Counted from the first letter of the stretch, positions 47,530 through 60,800 are shown. The stretch: 64,000 bases of DNA from Garcia nutans (GCA_947685225.1 CANTUV010000055.1:8505501-8569500); one strand, 5' to 3'. Translations and numbers: made by a program. Notes: a model not told the origin generated them from the sequence alone.

Positions 47530-48195
47530 GTTTGCATTGTTTATAATATATATATATATATATATATACACGTTAAACAATATTATTCACAACATATATA
47601 AAACATATAAACAATAATTAAACAACATATAAAGAAGTGCATATTTTATCAAATGAAATTTAACATATATAGAACATATATATGACGTATACACAATATA
47701 CATAGACATATATATAGAATATACAAAACATAATTAAACAATATTTAAAGAAATATATAAATTATCAATTGGAATTCAATATATATATAAAACATATACA
47801 TAACACATACTCAATGTACACAAACATATATACAACATAGACAACATATATTCGACATATAGACAACATATACAAAATAATTAAATGATATTCAAATAAG
47901 TATACATTTATCAATTAGAATTTAACATATACAAAATACATATATGACGCACAATATACACAAACATATATACAACATACATACAACATATACACGACAC
48001 ATAGACAACAAACACAACATAATTAAACAACATAAAAAAGTATATATTTTATTAATTAAAATTTAACATTTACAGAATATATACATGACATACACACAAT
48101 ATATATAGACATATGCATAGCATACACGTAATATATATATATATATATATACACTATAATTAAGCAATATGTAAAAGAACTATATATGCTAAATT
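47530..48195. repeat. Tandem repeat array, unit about 130-160 bp, at least four copies
   Basis: Each unit has ataattaaacaacat or a variant, then agtatatatttta, then atcaattagaatttaacat, then a run of acatata, gacatac and acaacata words. Unit starts fall at about 47605, 47735, 47895 and 48025, with a partial one at 48155. (TA)n runs at about 47549-47570 and 48140-48160 lie at both edges. The array is low-complexity but has a clear higher-order period. Confidence 0.75.
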
Positions 48196-50397
48196 CCAAG
48201 TCATAATAATGCATTAATTTATTTTTGTTATATTTAATTTTGAAAAATTATTTAATTATGTTTTTGTGGCAGTGTATTAATTTTTGAATAATCAATTTTT
48301 TTTAATGTTGCTTTTGATATGCTTTTTTCTTGTTTTTGATTGTTTTACGATTTTTCTATTTTTGATCTATTGTTCTGAATCTAAATCAAATTGCGAGCAA
48401 TGTATTATATATAGAAAGAGTGAGGAAGAAGGAAGATTCAAAAAAAGAATCCACAAAGGAAAAAGAAGATTTTGTAATTTAAGAAGTTTTATCTGTAATT
48501 TTGAATTTTTTTTAAAAAAATCTCTATATTTTGAAAAGTGTTTTCCTTTTTCGGTTAATTACATAATTTTCCATTATTATTGAGTTATGGACTAGAAAAG
48601 CCCAATATTGTGAGATCAAAGCCATTCTTGTTCTTGCATATTTTTTTATAACGCTTCTAAAATTCAAATTTGTGAAGTATTTGATCTCTTTGTCCCTTTT
48701 TATACGCATACATTTTTTTTATTTTTTTATTTTCTATTTTTGATTTATATAATATTTTATTTTGTATTATATATTAATATTTAATAGTATATATATATAT
48801 ATAATTTCCATCAATTATATCCTTAATTTCCTTCTCTCTTGCCAATTCTTTATTCATTTTTCCCTTTTTTTTCCCTCAATCACTTTTTTCTTCAATAATA
48901 TTGTCTTCGTTATTTCTTGCCAAAAGAATTCATCCTTTAATTATGTTTTAAATGCAAATCCTTCTAAATTAATTTATAATTCAAACTTTTAATACTTTAT
49001 ATGAATAATTTAAAAACAAAAATGTGATGACCATTATTATATATATATATATATTCAGTGGAGCTCATATTTAAGTTAATTTGAATTAATTATAAAAGTG
49101 AGAAAATAAACCTACTGAATCAATAAAATTTAAAAATGATTAAAAATTAAGAGTTGATTATAGCGAATGGTTCAATTTTTTAAGTGATTACAAGTCAATT
49201 TATTGACCCTAATAACCTTTTTTTATAGAATAGAATTGATTCATAAGGAAATTTTTTTATTTTCTTTAATTTAAACATTCATATTAAAAATCTCAATTAA
49301 AATTGTATATCATATTTTTATATATTTTTGTTCATTGTATGAGTATTATGCATTAATGGTAGATGTAATTTATTTTAAAGTTTAGTACTTGAAACATTTA
49401 ATTTAATAATAAAATACTTGCATATTAATGATAAAAACACCCCTTATATAATAATGATGAAAAGAAATAAATATATAATAAATAGATTGGTTTTGATTCT
49501 TTTTATTATTGACATAGTTTTGGATAGCTTTTAATTTATTATTAATATACAGAAAATCACATATTATTTATAAATATTTGTAACTTTGTTTTTGTCAAAT
49601 ATATGCCATATAATTTGATTCTACTTTTATTATATATGTTATATAATGATGAAAACTATTATTGGTTGTTTAAGACATTAAATAAATTTTATATTTTTAT
49701 AGTGTGAATAATTATACCAAGAAGAGAAGAAATATTTTGATTAAAGAGGAAAAGAAACATTTTGTCTAACATCAATCCATAAAGTGATGCTATAGTACCC
49801 TTTTTTTTTTCTTTTATTACAAAATAATATCAAACTTATAACCACTATTTTGGTTAAAAAATATCAACCAAATATAGCGATGAATTGTTATGAATCAGTT
49901 GATTAGGGCTATTGTGAATGTTATTAGCTATAAAATATTTAGTTAGCAATTGTTGATAACTAATAGGTATTAACAGATAATTGTTAGTCGATAAATATTA
50001 GTATGCAGTAAAAATTTAGTATAGAATTGTGTATATATATATATATATATATAATTTTAAATTTTAATTTGGTTTGCAAATAAAAAGTACTTATTCTCTT
50101 ACGTTTTTCTTTTTATTTCAAATTATAAACAACTTATTATTTTAATAAATTATTATTTTAACAAATTAGTTAAGATATTAACTCTCTGTTATACTCATAT
50201 TTAATTTTATTTATTAAAAATATTTAATAAATATATTCCACATTATACATCTAAATATAGCCTAACGATAATTGCACGTTTTTTAGATAATTGGTCAAGA
50301 TTGATTTTCTTTTTCACGATTGTAATAAATATATCTCAAATTAAAATAAAGTATAATTGAAGCTTATTAATTTGGGAAAAGGGGAGTAATAATTAAG
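48196..50397. other. AT-rich spacer, no gene seen
   Basis: Frames such as 48284-48583 are phenylalanine/leucine/lysine-rich chance translations of T-rich DNA. A (TA)n stretch is present at about 50032-50053. No element boundary was recognised. Confidence 0.55.
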
Positions 50398-50399
50398 TA

Positions 50400-50680
50400 T
50401 TTTATCCGTTTCACAAAAATTGTTCCCTATTCAATTTTAGAATGTCCTAAAATAATTATGTATTTTTATTTATAAAACATATTTAATGTCTTTTTTTTTT
50501 ACCCTTTAATAAATTTACACTTTAAACAAAATATTAATGATAGTTTGAACTATTTTCAATGTAAAATAAATATATGAATAAGAGTAAAAAAGAAAAATAT
50601 AAAAATTGTCAAAGCATTAATCATATTTTTTTAAACTTTATAGAAAAAAAAAGTGGATATTACTTGTGGGACGGAGAGAG
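50400..50680. mobile_element. Stowaway-type (Tc1/mariner) MITE, 281 bp
   Basis: The left end ttttatccgtttcacaaaaa matches the degenerate Stowaway start CTCCCTCCGTTTCACAAA. The right end read on the other strand is CTCTCTCCGTCCCACAAG. TA dinucleotides flank both sides (50398-50399 and 50681-50682). No coding sequence. Confidence 0.75.
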
Positions 50681-50729
50681 TAAATTTATATTTACAATGA
50701 TAAAGAGTAGATGAAGAAAAATCACAATA

Positions 50730-51000
50730 AATTCAGGGACGTGAAGTATGCAGATGATATTTTTTTCTTCTTAAAAATTGACTGATGAGAAAGCACATTT
50801 CTAACAACATTAATGGGTTGCAGACAATAGAGAATTCAATAGGCACATGAATTATGTGAAAGCTGAGAAGGTAACTTGAAATATCGTTTAGCAATAAAAT
50901 CAAAAAGTTATGACTTAGTGATTCAATTGAATTCAAAAAACTTGAAATATCTGGCAAATGCAAAGGGTTCCCACTTATAAGAACTCTTCTAATTATATTC
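50730..51000 (+). pseudogene. Possible LINE reverse-transcriptase relic
   Basis: The + strand reads VKYADDIFFFLK at 50741-50776, containing the YADD catalytic box of non-LTR reverse transcriptases. It is followed in other frames by RHMNYVKAEKV, and by NLKYLANAKG at about 50930-50960, resembling the downstream KYLG block. Several stops are present. The order and spacing suit a plant L1 LINE, but the match is short. Confidence 0.35.
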
Positions 51001-51381
51001 ATACCCTTAATTTAGTCTATATATGTCTCATCTAGTAATAATTACAAAATTATATTTAATATCAATACTTCACATCTTATCTTATTAAAAGGATATGTTC
51101 TATGACATATTATTATATATATATATTATGATTTTATTATATATAGTGATCATTTATTATTGAGTGATTTTTCTTTTAAAAATTTTGAGTTTATAATTTA
51201 GTTGAAATTAAATTAATACTATTAAATCAATTTGGATATTTAATCATTTGAAATAATTGTATATTTAAAGTTACACATTTGTTTTTATTTTTTATAGTTT
51301 AATACTTAATTTTTTTAATTTTTTGTAATAACTTCATATGACTATTGTATTTAACTGAATTCTATTACAATATGCATGCTA

Positions 51382-51477
51382 ACTGCGGATGTATAGTCTA
51401 ACGGCAAGTATATTTCTCCTAATTAATATATTTAAGATCAATTCCTTACTCTTCCCATTGTAATACTAAAAAAAAAT
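51382..51477 (+). mobile_element. Candidate tRNA-derived SINE, about 95 bp
   Basis: tagtctaacgg (51394-51404) fits the Pol III A-box consensus TRGYNNANNGG exactly, and gatcaattc (51436-51444) fits the B-box consensus GWTCRANNC exactly, 31 bases apart. A run of nine A follows at about 51469-51477. I could not find a convincing flanking duplication, so the limits are approximate. Confidence 0.5.
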
Positions 51478-54400
51478 GATATTGCAATCTATTTAAAATA
51501 AATAAATTTCATAAAATTTTGTATATTTTATTTCAAATTTCATATTTTTAAATATTCTATTTCTAAAATAATAAATAAAATATTCATTTCAATTTTACGA
51601 ATTTAATTACATAGTATGGAATATAATTAAAACAAATTTCATTAAAATAAATGAAATATTTTATTATATTTTATGAATTAAATATAATTATAAATATAAA
51701 ATATATTCATTTTAGTTGTTTTCCCTTTTTTTAAATATATATATTATATTGAGAAAATTTTAAGAAATAAAAATAAATAAATAAATCAAAATTTAAATAA
51801 ATATTTAATATTTTAATTTGTAATTTTCCAAACATTAGAATTATTACACATTTGTCCGTATGAACTGTTAATGAATCTGGTATTTGAATATCCAAAAGAA
51901 ATGAATATAAATGTATAAAAAAAATATAAGCCTCTTTTTTTAAAAAAATAATAAATCGTACGGTAATTTTTTTTCCTTATAGTTTATAGATTATAATATA
52001 TTATATTTTAACGCTGTATTAAGACATATTATAATGTCTTAATATAGTGTTAAAAGATAATATTTTAAAAGTAAATATCATCAGGAATATATATATTAAT
52101 ATTGAAAATTTGAGAATTATAAAATTTCAAATATAAGTTTGATGGAGCGAAATTAACTAAAACTAAAAGCCTGTGTTTGATGTCCGTCATGACACGGCTA
52201 CGAAAATTTATATAGTTGAACCGTAATTTTAATTAGATATTTTGTTTAAAAAAATAATAATTTAATTAAATAATTATATATTTTTTATATTTTATTATTA
52301 AATAATTAAATAATTTATTTAGAAAAATTTTAGAATTTTTTTTTAAATATCACTATATATTTATTATTTTAATTAAAATTTATGGTTGAAATATCAATAA
52401 GTGGTTAGTGTAAGTGGTTCGACACTTTTATTTATTAAATAAAATTACAAATTTGATCATTGTGAATGAAGTCACCACTTGTTAGAAATATTTTATCTCT
52501 TAGTAAATCGATTCGATGCAAGCAAAATTAATTTTGACCCAATAAATTTAGAAATATATGTGTACGCGCGGTAGTAATCACTTTTTCACTATTTATAATA
52601 CATTTGATAAATTACTAGACAATTTGATTACTGAAAATATATTTTACAGAGATATATTACAGTGATTATATTTTACTGAGAAATATTATATTATTGTGTT
52701 TGAAAGATGCAACATAATACTAAAAAAATGGATTGAAAAAAATATTAACTCATTTGATTATAACCCAACTTTATAGAAAAAATTTAAATAATATCTAAAC
52801 TACTCTTATAACATATATTTCTTATTTTATCATATTTTAAATTAAGAGTATGACTGCCTTTTGATATGTGGACCCTTCAATTCATTTTTTCGATGAAATA
52901 TTTTCTCTATTATCCCCTAAGTAAAATATTTTACTAACTAGTTGGTAAAATTTAGTGGACCCAATATTTTATTTTATATGAATTATCTATAAATAAACAT
53001 AATATTTTTTATCAAATAAAATTATTTAATCAACTTTTTAAAAATTTTTATACAATTAAATGATCTGTTAATTTATCGTTAGGGTGCCTTCTAATTGAAG
53101 GAATATGGGGTCACATGCCCTTATTTATTTATTTATTTATTTATTTTAAGATAATTACAAAAATTGGGGGCTTAATATGTATAATTAATTAAAAGATAAA
53201 AAGTCAATAGTCTATTTTCTTAAAAAAAAATATTTGTTTTTAAAATAGTGCAAACGCAATGCTTAGGTATTATAGATGTCACTTTGATTTTTAAGATAAG
53301 TACTTACATAAGGTATTAATTATAAACACAGAGTGTTTTATTTTGAAAATTTGGATTCTAATAAGTACAAAATCCAAAAACTGTCCTCTTTGTATTAATT
53401 TTGAGGTTTCTATCCAAAACATATGAAAACAAAACATTACATAGTTGTCATGCCTCATCACCTATGATGACTATATGACATATTAACCCTCTCTTTCACA
53501 CTTTAACAATTTTTCCCTGAAAATATATAAATGTTATAACTAGAATTTGTCATCAAACGAATATTTTTGGATTTTTTAAAAAAAGATTAAATATATATTC
53601 AGTTAAATTTTAAAAAAAAATTATATATATTTTTGGATTTTGTTGATATTGGAATCCAAATTTTGTAGTTAAATTATAAATAAAATTGTAATATATTATA
53701 TAATTTCCTCTAAAAGATTGATAATTCAGAATTGAAGATAACACTTCACTATTGATATTTTATTTAAATTTACAGAATATTTTGTAATAAATTTTAATTA
53801 TTTATAATTAATCATGTGTCATCTATTATAATAAGAAGTTGAAGTTGAACCAAATAAATAATATATTTAAGTTATTTATGCTTTGACCAAACAAAACTGA
53901 AGCATAAAATTCAAAAAGCAAGATGTGAACATTAAAGCATGAGAATAAAACCACAAAACTGAAAAAAAAAAAATATTGATTCTTGACTTTTACTTGGGAA
54001 AAAAGAAGTTTTTTATTTTTTTTTAAATATTTAGTCCATCAAAATTTGACCTAAATAATGAATTGATTCTTTTATTTGGTCAAATTAATTAACTGGTCTT
54101 TGAGATCTCTGTCCGTCAAAACAAATGGTCTTTTATTATAGTGCTTGTGCATATAATTTTACTGAATAAACACAAATTTTATTAGGTTAGTCTTTAGAAA
54201 AATTTTCCTTTCTCTTTTTCTTTCATCCACGAATGGTCTTCTTCAACGTTTTTTTTTTTTTAAAAATTATAATATCTCTGGGGAATTATTATAGAAATTT
54301 TAATTCTAATTTACTCGTTCGAAATTCGTTGGAGAAGACTAGTGGTTGAGTGTGGATGTAGCTACTGCTCGTGATTAATTTGAATGTTTTGATTTGTTAC

Positions 54401-54478
54401 TATAAATTATTTAGGATTTTATTTGGACACCTTTCCAGAAAAAAGGGATTCTAATATTCAAATTGGTTTAATTTGTTT
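51478..54478. other. AT-rich spacer, no gene seen
   Basis: Includes a (TTTA)n microsatellite at about 53119-53149. No protein motif, inverted-repeat element or RNA gene was recognised. Confidence 0.55.
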
Positions 54479-54495
54479 GATATTTGTAATATTTT
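54479..54495. other. Target-site duplication of the SINE (left)
   Basis: gatatttgtaatatttt here and gatatttataatatttt at 54655-54671 match in 16 of 17 bases. Confidence 0.85.
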
Positions 54496-54654
54496 TTTTA
54501 TTTCATTGGAGGGATTTTAACTCATAGACTACACAATAGGGGGTAGTCCTCCCCTATCAACACTCACCATAAAGGTGATGGAATTGGAAATCGAATTCGT
54601 GACTAACTAGTCACGTCACAGCGCACTAATCAACTAGGCTAGGCCCTCGACCCC
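54496..54654 (-). mobile_element. tRNA-derived SINE, 159 bp, with 17-bp target-site duplications
   Basis: Read on the minus strand it starts ggggtcgagggcctagcctag, has an A-box-like tagcctagttga, then a B-box-like aattcgatttcc, and ends in an A-rich tail (aatgaaataaaa). Long 17-bp duplications with one mismatch flank it, which is the mark of LINE-type target-primed insertion. It is GC-richer than its surroundings. It has no protein and would depend on a LINE. Confidence 0.8.
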
Positions 54655-54755
54655 GATATTTATAATATTTTGGACTTTTAGACATTTGACCAAGTTATTA
54701 TCATCGTTAGCTAAAATTATTGAAATTTAAATATTTCAAGGTTTATCATTGTTAT

Positions 54756-54758
54756 GAT
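54756..54758. other. Target-site duplication gat (CACTA element, left)
   Basis: gat precedes the CACTG end and is repeated at 60809-60811. Three bases is the CACTA rule. Confidence 0.7.
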
Positions 54759-54779
54759 CACTGCAACAAACATACAATT

Positions 54780-55440
54780 TATAGAGAATTTTTACTAACA
54801 AAAAAAAATTATTACTAATTACCAACTAATTAGCGACAAGCTTCTTGTGAAAAAATAATAAAAATTTTAGGAACAAATTACCAATAAAAAATAGTGGTGA
54901 TCAGCAAATATGGAGCCAAAAAAATTGGCACCGATATATGCCAACCAAATTTACCGATGGAAAACATATGTAGTTAGTAAATTTAGTCCAAAAATTTTAC
55001 TGCCACCTATTGCCGAGTACATTCCTAAGAAAATAGGAAATCGATTGATATACGCTTACTGATAATATATAAAATCTATCAGGACTATTGTAAAAATCAC
55101 CAACAAACATACTTTTAAGTCAGTAATATCTTTGGTCAAACTTAAAGCTTCTATAAAATGTACCAATAAATAGAAATTAGCTGTCGATAATTGTTGAAAG
55201 ATACTTTGATTTATCGGTAAATTTTTATTTAGATAAAAATTTTAGACGCTATATTTATCGACATATATATATTTTATTGGTAACATTTTATTCAGGAGGA
55301 ATTTTTAAGCGCCATATTTACTAATAACTAAGCTTTTCAGTTAGTAAATATTTTCTTGGAGAAACAATGCCGACTTTTATTTTCCGTTGAGAAATATACT
55401 GACAACTATAAGTGTTTTTCAGTGAATTGTTAGACTTAAA
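54780..55440. repeat. Left subterminal repeat region of the CACTA element
   Basis: Repeated short words such as attaccaa, ttaccgat, ttactgata and ttgccgag, in both orientations, occur through this stretch. Such subterminal arrays are transposase-binding sites in CACTA elements. The words are diverged. Confidence 0.6.
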
Positions 55441-56536
55441 ATGCCCGACCTTTCCCTTTTCTTCTTCTCTTCTTTCTCTAGCTTTCTTTTCTCTTGATTT
55501 CCAGCGGAGAAAACTGATTTTCTCCAATTCTCCAGGAAGTTCCTCTAAATTTTTTGCATTTGGAGAGCTTGTGATGGGCTAGTTGAAGCTTCAAGTGCTT
55601 ATATTTATAGATTTTCTGCAAAAAAATATTAGATTTTATAGTATATGTTATTTTAATTTTTTTATGAATTATTAGATTAATATGCATATTTGGTGTGATT
55701 GATATATTATTTAGGCTATTAAGTTATTTTGTTCTTTTTTTTTTTGTATAAATTGTTATTGGAAAAATTATTTATGAATTATAGAATTATGCATTGAAGA
55801 AAATTTATGTGTAGGAAAGTTAGAGAAATAATAATTTTTTAGATAAATTATTTAGAGAAACAATAAATTCTAGAAATAATAATGTAAGTGTGTATTTTAT
55901 TAATTTTTAGATAAAAAATTTTGCAGGGAATTAATAATAATTTAGAGAAATAATAATGCTTGTTGAAATAATAATAATAAAAATTTTAAATGATTAGGTC
56001 TAGATATAAGTGAAACTTTGCCAAAATTTTTATTATATTTAATTTAAATATTGATTTAGTGGAATATATTAATAAAAAAATTTTAAAATTTTAATGTAAA
56101 TATTAGCTTTATTGCCTGTTTGGTGCATTTCTCAAATTTATTGAGTGTGCACTAAATTATCCAGATTGGACAATTTAGAAATAACATTGTCTTCAAATTA
56201 ATTACCATATATATGTTAGTAGAAGCTATAGCATATACCCCAAAATATTATTCGAGTACGTACCAAATATTATGAATAAATCAAATTTAAAGACTTATTT
56301 ATAATATTTGCATTGTGCACTCAGAGAACTAAGAGAAATGATGCCGAGTTTTCTACTAATACATATACAGTAATATAGACAATGTTCTTTCTAAATGGGT
56401 TAGGTTTCTACCCCTTTATAGTAAAGGTGTTATAAAGAGATGATTTATTCAGATGTAAAAAAAAATTAAGTTAATTTAAATTTAACTGATGTTGTTACTT
56501 TTTTTTTAGGTAAAGATGAGTTGAAATCGTTTTTAG
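55441..56536. other. CACTA internal non-coding segment upstream of the transposase
   Basis: A pyrimidine-rich, slightly less AT-rich patch at 55440-55600 may be the old promoter and untranslated exon. The remainder, to 56536, is AT-rich and probably intronic. No protein is recognised. Confidence 0.45.
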
Positions 56537-58930
56537 ATGTACAAATGTCCTAATAGTGATCATACTCATAATGTGAGTTTTGTACATGGTGCTGAGGAAT
56601 TTATTAGATTTACATCCAATCAAACTGCAGATAGGCTGGGTGATAAGATTAGATATCATTGCCTAAGGTGTCATCATCGAATATTTTAGACTATTGATGA
56701 TGAAAAATTCATATATTGAAATACATGTTTGTGCCAGACTACTATGTGCGAAATCGATATTGGGAGAAATATGTAATTACATAGCTAGTTGAAGAAGTAA
56801 TTCCGAAGTTAATTGAACCAGTTGTTAACTCATATGAACAGATGGTTTATGATGCTGCTAGTCAGAGTTTTATACTTATGCAACTGGATCAAATAACTTT
56901 GAGGCCTCTGGTCCAGATTTTGGGTAAGCTTCAATGGGAGAGCCTCCTAATTCAAATGTACAATTGTTTTTTAACATGTTAGAACCTTTGAACACTAAAT
57001 TATGGCATTGATGAGATATTCATTCTCAATTGTTAGCAGTTGCTCGTTATTTGATTTGAATTTGAGCAGCATATGTTAAAAAAGGGATATAATAATTAGT
57101 TGCAATTTATTCAAAAAATTTTGCCGATTTATAACACAATGATTGGTAATTTCTATAATACAAAAAGACTAGTTCAAGGACTTAGGTTACCAGTGGAAAA
57201 GATAGATTGCTATAAAAATTGTTGGATGATATATCGGGGTGATGATAAGCACTTGATGATTTGTAAATTCTAGTCAGAATCCAAATACAAGAGTAGAAGG
57301 TGTGGAAAGAGAAAAAATAATCCATTTAAAAAGATGCATTAGTTTCCACTAACATCGAAGTTGCAATGATTATACGCTTCAGATGCCACAGTGAAACATA
57401 TGCGATGGCATGATAAGCATGACCAAGAAGAGAGAATAATTGGTCATCCATATGATTTTATTGCTTGGAAGCATTTTAATCAAACACACTCAAAATTTGC
57501 ATCTAAAGTTAAAAATGTTTGACTTGTGTTGTGTACAGATGGGTTTCAACCATTCAGCCAAACATGATAACATTATTCGTATTGGCCAAGCATAATCACT
57601 CCTTATAATTTGCCCATGGATGTGTATAAAAGAGCATCTTTTATTTTTTAACTGTAATTATTTTAGGACCTAATAATCCAAAGCATAATATTGATGTGTA
57701 TCTTTAGCCTTTAATCTCAGAGTTGATATCATTGTAGGAAGTGAGTGTGCAAACATATGATATTTCATTAAAGCAAAATTTCACTATGAGAGCAACACTT
57801 ATGTAGACAATCAGTGATTTCTCAGCTCATGCAATGTTGTTTGGATGGAGTACATTTGGGAGGTTAGCTTGCCCATACTGTATGGAGCACACTCTGACGC
57901 TTCCAATTCCACATGGAGGAACAACATGCTAGTTTGATAATCACAAGAAATTTCTTAACCTTGATCACCCTTTTAGACAGGAAAAAAATATTTTGAAAAA
58001 ATATCACTGAGTTTTCTAAAACTCCACTGATCTGAATCGGGGAACAAATTTTGGATCAATTAAATGAGTTGGGATTAAAAAAGGTAACTTATCTTAATGC
58101 CAACAAATTAGTATTGGTTCAAGATGCATAAACAACAGGTAGAAAATAAGAAGTATTTTTTGAAATTTGTATTATTAGAGTTTAAATATAATAATATATA
58201 ATTTTGATATCCTGCACATTGAGAAAAATATTTTCTATAACATGTTTAATATAATCATGAATATTTTGAGAAAAATAAAAGATAATACCAAGGCTAGAGA
58301 AAATTTGAAGATGTTTTATAAATGTCGGGAGTTGAAATAGGATGAAAAAATAAGTATCTTAAAGCAAGATACACACTAGATCAAAATAAAAAAAATATGT
58401 ACTATACCAATAGGTAAAATAATTAAAGTTATAATATGAGTACACTTCGAATATGGACTAATGTGTTGATATGAGAAAATATAGGCTATTTGAAATGAGA
58501 AGCCATGGCTGCCACATATTCATGCAGAGACTTGCTCCAATTGCCTTTAGGAAATTACTACCTATTAATGTATGAGAAGTAATCCCCGAGTTAAATTTAT
58601 TTTTCAAAGACTTGATATCCATAATCCTTAAAGAATTAGATATAGATCGCTTTCATGAGAATATATCGATAATACTTTGTAAATTGAAGTGTATTTTTCC
58701 TCCATCATTCCTTAACTCAAGTGAACATTTGCCGATACACTTGCCTTATAAAGCAAAATTATCTAGACTCATTCAATACTAATAGATCTATCCATTTGAG
58801 TGGTATCCTCGACATATAAAAAAGAATGAAAAAAAAAAGAAGCAAAAGTCGAAGCTTCCATATGTAATGCTTATAAAATTGAGGAGGCATCCGAATTTTA
58901 TTCTTATTATTTCAAGCCTTATGTGAGTAC
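56537..58930 (+). pseudogene. TNP2-like CACTA transposase (decayed)
   Basis: The frame opens at 56537 with MYKCPNSDHTHNVSFVHG, then EEFIRFTSNQ and KIRYHCLRC, the N-terminal transposase-associated domain with its Cys pair. Later pieces follow the TNP2 core in order: CYKNCWMIYRGDDKHLMICK, RWHDKHDQEERIIGHPYDF, IAWKHFNQTHSKFASK, TDGFQPF and ITPYNLPMDVYKRASFI, then PFRQEKN, and finally KCIFPPSFLNSSEHLPIHLP near 58690-58740. Many stops and shifts separate them. The protein would cut and join the transposon ends in the nucleus. Confidence 0.85.
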
Positions 58931-59419
58931 TAGACGACAACAACCACCTAAAAATGATGATGGTGGAGAAGTTGACAAAGAAGAAAGACTTTTATCCATT
59001 TTTTCTTCTCTTTATTGAGCATGTGGAAAAACCAAAGACAAAAAGACTGAACTGCAAAGATATGCAGCAACTCACACATGTTTTATGTAACTGCGTTGAA
59101 GTTACTCCATATCTCAAGTAAGTATATAAATTACCTCTATTAAGAATATTTTCAAATTTATCATGTTTATTTGTATTTTTAATTATTTTTATTTCCATTG
59201 ATTGAAGTATTTTCATTGAATAACTATGAGAATTGGATGAAGATATTTTTGATTTCTATATTGACATGGAGATCAATAGACATTTCTCCATATTTAAATT
59301 ATAATCAATATATTATATATAATTAGATGTAAATATAATTATATTAAATTATACTTTAATTGAATGCCTAAGCATATGAGAATGCTAAAGTTATAAATAA
59401 GTGCTTATAATATCTAACA

Positions 59420-60079
59420 AATGGTCCATTGCCAACCATGAAATACTATGATGTTTATTTCATTATTGGATTTAAATTTCACCCAAAATTACATTGCTCT
59501 AAAAGGTCCATAATGAACAATGGAGTTTGCAATAAGGGGTCGAACTATAGTGAGACTTTATATGACTACTATGTTCACTCAGTTGATATTATTGAAGTCG
59601 ATTATCCTGCTTTACTAATTAAGTGGGTTATCTTATTTAAATGTGACTAGTATGATCCTGTTGTTGAAATGAATAATCATAAAATACATAAATTGGTAGA
59701 CTTCAACAAAAGACGAACATATAATAAGTATGATCTTTTTATTATGGCAATACAAACGTCACGGGTTTACTATATACCATATCCTAGTTTGAGATGAGAT
59801 ATAGTGGATTGGCTGACAATTTGTAAAATCAAATCTTGATTAATTTTTTATCTTCCTGAATTATCAACAAAAATCCTGAACCAATATACTGCCTTTCAAG
59901 AAGATAAATGTAATTTTGTGACTAAAATGGACATAATAGTAAGAGATGATGATCCATGTCCTTTGAATGATTCAATTGACCAATTAACTGATATTGATAT
60001 AGGGGATTCAAAATCAGATGAAGATATACTAAAATCAACCTCGGCGAATGAATCTATTTTAGAATTTAAGGAAGTCTAG
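59420..60079 (+). pseudogene. DUF4216-like domain gene of the CACTA element (decayed)
   Basis: The open stretch 59429-59650 includes KFHPKLHCSKRSIMNNGVC and then YYVHSVDIIEVDYPALLIKW and VILFKCD. It continues after a stop with YDPVVEMNNHKIHKLVDFNK, RRTYNKYDLFIMAIQTSRVYY and YIPYPSLR. This order (GV, DIIE-DY, LFKCDWxD, D-FI-A-Q-VFY) is the DUF4216 domain that accompanies TNP2 in CACTA elements. It ends with an acidic tail at 60079. Its biochemical role is not known to me. Confidence 0.75.
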
Positions 60080-60270
60080 ATAATTTTTTTCATTTATATA
60101 ATTATCAATATTTCTTGGAATTAAATTACTTAGTTGATATTGATGTAGGAGATTCAAAATTAGATGAAGATATACTAAAATCAACCTCGACGAATGAATC
60201 TAATTCAAAATTTGAGGAAGTCTAGATAATCTTTTTCATTTATGTAATTATCAATATTTCTTGGAATTAA
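59990..60270. repeat. Tandem duplication, period 146 bp, covering the end of the DUF4216 gene
   Basis: Copy one (59990-60135) and copy two (60136-60270) share gatgaagatatactaaaatc, aacctcg-cgaatgaatcta, gaggaagtctagataat and attatcaatatttcttgg. The duplicated block includes the acidic C-terminal codons, the stop and the start of the 3' untranslated region. Confidence 0.9.
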
Positions 60271-60389
60271 ATTAATTTTTATATATTTTATTATGTATTC
60301 TTATAATTTGTGTTAATATAATTAAATTAATTTTCATTATATTAGTGTAATTAAATTTTCACCAAAATTAATTTTTTTAAAAAAATTAA

Positions 60390-60800
60390 AAATAGTTATT
60401 GACAGGCTTTAATTTATGTCAGCATCTTTGTCTAAATTTTCTGTCAGAAGTTAAATTTATAAAAATATAAATTTAAAAAATGTATTGAAAATTACCGACC
60501 AAATTTTAAAATTTTTCCAACAGATTACCGACAAACCTTATTGTTTTGAAAATAATAATAAAATAAGTTGCCGACAAACAGCTTGTTGATAATTTTACCA
60601 ACAGTTTGTATTCTCTTAGCATCTTGACAAATTTCATCATAAAAATATTTGTTGGCAAGATGTCTGTGATTACTGACAGTTAGTAATTTCGGATGAAAAT
60701 ATTTTTTGCTAAGAATGATATCAGAGACACAAATTTTCTTTCAGTAATCTATCGGCAAAATTACTGACGAAAATGTACGTCAGTAATCCGCATATATTTT
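60390..60800. repeat. Right subterminal repeat region of the CACTA element
   Basis: Words such as attaccgaccaa, ttaccgacaaac, ttgccgacaaac, attactgacag and attactgacgaa recur every 30-60 bases in both orientations. This is denser and clearer than the left side. Confidence 0.7.

Noticed and set aside
47530..48195. CRISPR-like array
   Set aside because: The repeats are long, diverged and contiguous with no regular unique spacers, and the window is plant nuclear DNA.
48284..48583. 99-codon frame with a hydrophobic N-terminus followed by basic residues
   Set aside because: Composition is explained by T-rich then A-rich DNA. No family was recognised and it sits in a non-coding spacer.
52380..52560. 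Stretch gtggttagtg followed by ggttcgacac as a possible tRNA gene or SINE
   Set aside because: Box spacing and sequence do not meet the Pol III consensus, and no cloverleaf or flanking duplication could be drawn.
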